Origin: Modicisalibacter coralii
Lineage (GTDB): Bacteria; Pseudomonadota; Gammaproteobacteria; Pseudomonadales; Halomonadaceae
Assembly: GCF_004117855.1 (NCBI RefSeq)
Contig: NZ_QWBW01000027.1
Coordinates: 1-64,000 of the forward strand
Direction of reading: 5' to 3'
DNA length: 64,000 nt
Made by a program: the position numbers and the translations under genes
In this document: positions 60,633-64,000 of the stretch, one piece after another
Layout: the number at the start of each line of letters is the position of its first letter
Numbering within the stretch: position 1 is the stretch's first letter
Notes under the pieces: generated by a model
The model's input: the letters and a program-made list of their open reading frames with translations, nothing else
Databases searched by the model: none
Told to the model about the DNA's origin: nothing

Positions 60633-60731
60633 TGAGCTGTAAGCCTTGAGCTGTAAGCCATAAGAAACCCCCAAGGGCATGCGTCCCAGGGGGTTCAACT
60701 TACCGCTTATGGCTTATGACTTATGGCTTCA
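60633..60731. repeat. Heptamer repeat array and two-way hairpin between epmB and leuA
   Basis: The left arm, TTGAGCTGTAAGCC type units twice then CATAAG (60630-60664), and the right arm (CTTACCGCTTATGGCTTATG onwards, 60700-60731) are similar in reverse. Between them a hairpin AACCCCC (60666-60672) with GGGGGTT (60689-60695) and an inner GGG...CCC stands as a bidirectional terminator. The leuA stop codon lies in the right arm. It is the second case of this design at a convergent boundary in the window. Confidence 0.75.
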
Positions 60732-62438
60732 AGCCAACGAGTCGGCGGTGACGTTGGGAGCGACGGCCTGGTCGGCGGTCAGGTGACGGTTGATCGCGCC
60801 CAGTACCGCCTTCATCGAGGCGCTGGTGATGCTCTCGTCGATGCCCACCCCGAAGATCGCCCGGTCGTCGATACGCATCTCGACGTAGGCGATCGCCTCG
60901 GCATCGGAGCCCTGGCCACGGGCGTGCTCGTGGTAATCGATGAGCTCGATGTCGCGGCCGTTCGCGACCAGCGCCTTGACGAAGGCATCCAGCGGCCCGT
61001 TGGCCGTGGCGGCGATGGTGTGCGACTCGCCGTCCACCTCGAGCGCCGCCTCGAGACGCAACCGCGAGCTGTCCGCTTCCGAACTCAGGCGATGGTTGAC
61101 CAGCCGATAGTGCGAGTCGGCATTCAGGTATTCGTCGGCGAACGCCTGATAGATCATCTGCGAGGTGATCTCGCGGCCGGTGCGCTCGGCGACGGCCTGC
61201 ACCACCTGGCTGAACTCGATGGACAACCGCCGCGGCAGTTCGATGCCGTGCTCCTGCTCGAGCAGATAGGCGACGCCGCCCTTGCCCGACTGGCTGTTGA
61301 CGCGGATCACCGCCTCGTAGGTACGTCCCACGTCGAGCGGGTCGATCGGCAGGTAGGGCACCTGCCACAGGCCATCGGGATTGTCGCGCCGCTCGGCCAT
61401 GCCCTTCTTGATCGCGTCCTGGTGGGAGCCGGAGAAGGCCGTGAACACCAGATCGCCGACGTAGGGGTGGCGCGGATGCACCGGCAACTGGTTGCAGTGC
61501 TCCACCTCGCGCATGATCGGCGTGATGTTGGAGAAGTCCAGCGCCGGATGCACGCCCTGGGTGTAGAGGTTCATCGCCAGGGTGACGATGTCGACGTTGC
61601 CGGTACGCTCGCCGTTGCCGAACAGCGTGCCCTCGACCCGGTCGGCGCCGGCCATCAGCCCCAGCTCGGCGGCGGCGATGCCGGTGCCGCGATCGTTGTG
61701 CGGGTGCAGGCTGACGATCAGGCTGTCGCGGTTGGCGACGTGCCGGCAGAACCACTCGATCTGGTCGGCGTAATGGTTGGGCGTGGCGATCTCCACCGTC
61801 GCCGGCAGGTTGACGATCATCGGCGCGTCCGGCGTCGGACCATAGGTGGCGGTCACGGCGTCGACGATCTCCACGGCGAAATCCAGCTCGGTGGAGGTGA
61901 ACAGTTCCGGCGAGTACTGGAAGGTCCAGGCGGTCTCGGGGTTCTCCGCCATGCGCTGCTTGATCAGCGTGGTGGCCTCAGTGGCGATCTCGATGCACTG
62001 CGTCTTGTCGACGTCGAAGACCACCCGGCGGAACACCGGATCGGTGGCATTGTAGACGTGGACGATGGCCCGCTTGGCGCCCTTGAGGGCCTCGAAGGTG
62101 CGGTCGATCAGATGCGGGCGCGCCTGGGTGAGCACCTGTATGGTCACGTCGTCGGGCACCCGATCGTTGTCGATCAGCTCGCGCACGTAATCGAAGTCGA
62201 TCTGCGACGCCGAAGGAAAGCCCACCTCGATCTGCTTGAAGCCGACCGCCACCAGCAGCTCGAAGAAGCGCCGCTTGCGCTCGAGATCCATGGGATCGAT
62301 CAGCGCCTGATTGCCGTCGCGCATGTCGACGCTGCACCACTGCGGCGGATGCGTGAGCCGCTTGCCGGGCCACTGGCGGTCGGGCAGATCGACGGCGGTG
62401 AAGGGGCGGTACTTGACGGACGGATCATCGAGCATCAT
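60729..62438 (-). CDS. leuA: 2-isopropylmalate synthase (long type)
   Basis: A 569-residue enzyme for the first committed step of leucine synthesis, joining acetyl-CoA and 2-oxoisovalerate. The TIM barrel includes [17 protein letters not shown] near residue 34 (metal-binding Asp), [20 protein letters not shown] with metal-binding His, and [17 protein letters not shown]-terminal leucine-binding regulatory domain (about 440-569) gives feedback inhibition. Length agrees with the type found in Pseudomonas and Corynebacterium (LeuA type 2). GAGGAG lies upstream of ATG 62438. A leader peptide and hairpins control it. Confidence 0.95.
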   Translation of the reverse strand: MMLDDPSVKYRPFTAVDLPDRQWPGKRLTHPPQWCSVDMRDGNQALIDPMDLERKRRFFELLVAVGFKQIEVGFPSASQIDFDYVRELIDNDRVPDDVTIQVLTQARPHLIDRTFEALKGAKRAIVHVYNATDPVFRRVVFDVDKTQCIEIATEATTLIKQRMAENPETAWTFQYSPELFTSTELDFAVEIVDAVTATYGPTPDAPMIVNLPATVEIATPNHYADQIEWFCRHVANRDSLIVSLHPHNDRGTGIAAAELGLMAGADRVEGTLFGNGERTGNVDIVTLAMNLYTQGVHPALDFSNITPIMREVEHCNQLPVHPRHPYVGDLVFTAFSGSHQDAIKKGMAERRDNPDGLWQVPYLPIDPLDVGRTYEAVIRVNSQSGKGGVAYLLEQEHGIELPRRLSIEFSQVVQAVAERTGREITSQMIYQAFADEYLNADSHYRLVNHRLSSEADSSRLRLEAALEVDGESHTIAATANGPLDAFVKALVANGRDIELIDYHEHARGQGSDAEAIAYVEMRIDDRAIFGVGIDESITSASMKAVLGAINRHLTADQAVAPNVTADSLA

Positions 62439-62495
62439 GGCTGGGACTCCTCGGCGTGACGGTGCGAAAGCGCGTGACGATCGCCGCAACGCAAC

Positions 62496-62524
62496 CGCCC
62501 CGCCGGCACGGGGCCGACGGGGCG
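62496..62524 (-). promoter_or_regulatory. Attenuator hairpin in the leuA leader
   Basis: On the minus strand CGCCCCGTCGGC-CCCGT-GCCGGCGGGGCG forms a 12-bp stem with one G-U wobble, about 60 bases before leuA. The T tract after it is poor (GTTGCGTTGCGG). It is the best terminator candidate between the leader peptide and leuA, but alternative antiterminator pairing was not traced in full. Confidence 0.55.
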
Positions 62525-62715
62525 TTCGATGCGGGCGCGACCCGGGCGGCGGCGACCGTGATGGCGTCACGGTCGGCAAGCGTCATGCCGCCGACGGGCG
62601 AACGGGCAATCGTCATGGGAAATCGAAGGCAGGTGACCGGCATGGGGTTCTCTCGTTCAAGGACGCTCGTGATGAGCACGACAGGGTACGGGTGGCGTGA
62701 CCCGTGCGCGGCGTT

Positions 62716-62769
62716 TCAGAGAACGCCGCGTAGTAGTCGTAGCGATAGCGAGAGATAGCCGGTAGTCAT
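62716..62769 (-). CDS. leuL: Leucine leader peptide of leuA
   Basis: A 17-codon frame reads MTTGYLSLSLRLLRGVL and stops with TGA. Six of 17 residues are Leu, four of them by the rare CTA codon in this GC-rich genome. TTGGAG lies just before the ATG. A hairpin CGCGGCGTT-CTCTGA-AACGCCGCG (62707-62730) holds the stop codon in its loop. It fits attenuation: scarce Leu-tRNA would stall ribosomes on the CTA cluster and change folding upstream of leuA. Located 278 bases before leuA. Confidence 0.85.
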   Translation of the reverse strand: MTTGYLSLSLRLLRGVL

Positions 62770-62819
62770 GTCTCCAAGAAACCAATTCCCGCGGCCCTTG
62801 TCAACCGCGCGGGCTCCCG

Positions 62820-63071
62820 TCACCCGGTCGTCGCCACGGGATTGTCGAGGATCGTCAGCAGGCCCTGGGCATGCTGGGCGGCATCGCGCCCCAGTCCGGT
62901 CAGATAGCCTCCATCGGCCTGGGTCAGCAGGCCCCGTTCGTGCAGCCGACGGGTGGCCGCCACCTTGGCGGGCTCCGCCGACGAGTGCACCTTGATGCCC
63001 TCCTGGGTGGTGTCGAGATTGAACAGGCAGAGGATATTGAGCTCCTCGAGCAGTTCGGGGGTATAGGTCAT
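62820..63071 (-). CDS. TIGR02647-type conserved small protein
   Basis: An 83-residue protein reading MTYTPELLEELNILCLFNLD and then TTQEGIKVHSSAEPAKVAATRRLHERGLLTQADGGYLTGLG in pieces that match the TIGR02647 family. The arrangement (short helix, then R-L-x-x-x-G-L-x-x-x-x-x-G-x-L-T) suggests a winged-helix DNA-binding protein. The ATG 63071 follows GAGGTAGCC. Function unknown. It precedes leuL by 50 bases on the same strand. Confidence 0.8.
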   Translation of the reverse strand: MTYTPELLEELNILCLFNLDTTQEGIKVHSSAEPAKVAATRRLHERGLLTQADGGYLTGLGRDAAQHAQGLLTILDNPVATTG

Positions 63072-63122
63072 GGCTACCTCGATGGTCGGGGGAATGGCGG
63101 CGCTCCACGTTTCCACTGTAGG

Positions 63123-63491
63123 TCAGTCGTCGCCCGTCTGCCGCCGGAATTCCTCGGGCAGGACGCCGTGGCGCCACAGCCCGATCAGCGCCTCGGGCGT
63201 CTGCGTCTCGTCCAGCACCAGGCGCCAGATCGTCTGTCCGTCGCCGTCCGGGCTGCCCTCGCCCGGCCTCTCGATCGCCAGGTGATAGCACTGGCGGTCG
63301 GCGCCGGCGGGGGCCGCCGGCGTCTCGACAAGCCCCGCCAACAGGCTCGCCAGCCGTTCGCGCTGCGCCGCACTCAGGTCGTCGCAGCGCAGGCGCCGCG
63401 GGGCGGCCAGCCCGGGGAAGCGGGCCACCCCGCCCTCGCGGCGGATCACCACCACGCTGCCCGGCTCGAGCGGCGGCCGGCAGGCCGTCAC
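63123..63491 (-). CDS. Emfourin-like protease inhibitor
   Basis: A 122-residue protein whose frame begins at a GTG overlapping the protease stop as GTGA. It starts VTACRPPLEPGSVVVIRREG and continues GGVARFPGLAAPRRLRCDDLSA, which matches the emfourin type inhibitor encoded with protealysin-like M4 proteases. No signal peptide is seen, as expected of a cytoplasmic partner. It should bind and block the protease made by the upstream gene. ATG starts in frame are absent. Confidence 0.8.
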   Translation of the reverse strand: MTACRPPLEPGSVVVIRREGGVARFPGLAAPRRLRCDDLSAAQRERLASLLAGLVETPAAPAGADRQCYHLAIERPGEGSPDGDGQTIWRLVLDETQTPEALIGLWRHGVLPEEFRRQTGDD

Positions 63492-64000
63492 GACATCACC
63501 CCCACCGCCTGCCAGGCCTCGCGAACCGCGACCTCCTCCTGGCTGCCGCGTCCGTAACGGCGGTCGGCGTTGTCCAGCGTCAACGCCGCAAAGCCGGCGA
63601 AATCGATGTCGCGACCCAGGCGGTGATCGCGCAGGGTGTCGTACCAGATCAGCCCGGCGCGACGCCAGGCGTAGCCGCCGATCGCCATCGCCGCGCGATG
63701 AAAGGCGCGATTGGGGATCCCCGAGTTGATGTGCACGCCGCCGTTGTCCTCGCGGGTCTCGACGAAGTCGCGCATGTGCCCCGGTTGCGGATCGCGGCCC
63801 AGGACCGGATCGTCGAAGGCCGTGCCGGGCTCGGCCATGGAGCGCAGCGCCCGGCCCTGGACGCGCTCGGTCAGCAGTTCCGCCCCCACCAGCCAGTCGG
63901 CCCGATCGACCGTCTGGCCCCACTGGTATTGCTTGGTGAGCGCGCCGAAGACGTCGGAGAGCGATTCGTTGAGCGCCCCGGACTGATCGGCATAGATCAA
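63488..64000 (-). CDS. M4-family (protealysin-like) metalloprotease, 5' part outside window
   Basis: The last 170 residues of an M4 peptidase. GALNESLSDVFGALTK carries the third zinc ligand Glu, and GGVHINSGIPNRAFHRAAMA holds the catalytic-region His; the HExxH motif lies outside the window. The C-terminal alpha domain ends WQAVGVMS. Protealysin-type proteases lack long export domains and are made with emfourin. The stop overlaps the start of the inhibitor gene by four bases, so the two are coupled. Confidence 0.9.
   Translation of the reverse strand: MIYADQSGALNESLSDVFGALTKQYQWGQTVDRADWLVGAELLTERVQGRALRSMAEPGTAFDDPVLGRDPQPGHMRDFVETREDNGGVHINSGIPNRAFHRAAMAIGGYAWRRAGLIWYDTLRDHRLGRDIDFAGFAALTLDNADRRYGRGSQEEVAVREAWQAVGVMS

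Noticed and set aside
62425-62679. 84-codon frame between the leucine leader peptide and leuA
   Set aside because: It overlaps the leuA start and attenuator hairpins and has no ribosome-binding site or family match; it looks like leader RNA by chance open.

Overview
The window is high-GC gammaproteobacterial chromosome and most resembles a halomonad (Halomonas, Chromohalobacter or a close relative). Three things point that way: the conserved block nnrD-tsaE-amiB-mutL-miaA-hfq-hflX-hflK-hflC with hisZ and purA, laid out as in Pseudomonas and other oceanospirillal or pseudomonad chromosomes; the YqcC/DUF3549 pair; and a short PutA without a DNA-binding domain. No rRNA, tRNA or CRISPR array was seen.

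Layout. 0-7 kb: the start of a small unknown gene running off the left edge, a short membrane protein, an AraC-type regulator, then proline catabolism and uptake (putA, an unlisted 34-codon ORF, putP). 7-14 kb: a YbgE-like membrane protein, OmpW, a gamma-glutamylcyclotransferase-like protein with YqcC, DUF3549, the RimB/RimK ribosomal-protein S6 modification pair, a ferritin-like protein, an alginate-lyase-family enzyme and a SanA-like protein. 14-20.5 kb: a complete SUF iron-sulphur operon (Rrf2 regulator, sufB, sufC, sufD, sufS, sufT) on the minus strand, with a perfect palindromic operator upstream and an unusual structured repeat between sufB and sufC.

20.9-31.2 kb: a six-gene plus-strand polysaccharide operon. 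It pairs a UDP-glucose 6-dehydrogenase with Alg8-like and Alg44-like (PilZ) synthase subunits, a PL14-type lyase, an AlgL-like lyase and a very long Sel1-repeat lipoprotein resembling AlgK. There is no GDP-mannose pathway, epimerase, acetylase or AlgE porin. I infer a c-di-GMP-controlled polyglucuronate (glucuronan-like) exopolysaccharide built on alginate-type machinery.

31.4-48.5 kb: housekeeping genes (purA, hisZ, hflC/K/X, hfq, miaA, mutL, amiB, tsaE, nnrD on the minus strand; queG, orn, rsgA and a rhodanese next). 48.5-55.3 kb: an accessory insertion between the rhodanese gene and psd, which are neighbours in Pseudomonas. It has a TetR/FAD-dehydrogenase/Nudix part of ordinary composition and an AT-rich minus-strand operon (2OG-Fe(II) oxygenase, LysE exporter, AlaX tRNA-editing protein, second LysE exporter), and ends in a decayed IS481-type element. 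The operon looks like a unit for making, tolerating and exporting a modified amino acid.

55.4-64 kb: psd, a phytase-like esterase, the EF-P modification set (epmA, efp, epmB), leuA with a Leu-rich leader peptide and attenuator hairpins, a TIGR02647-type small protein, and an emfourin-type inhibitor gene overlapping the 3' part of an M4 protease gene that runs off the right edge. Two convergent gene boundaries (queG/orn and epmB/leuA) carry heptamer-repeat arrays.
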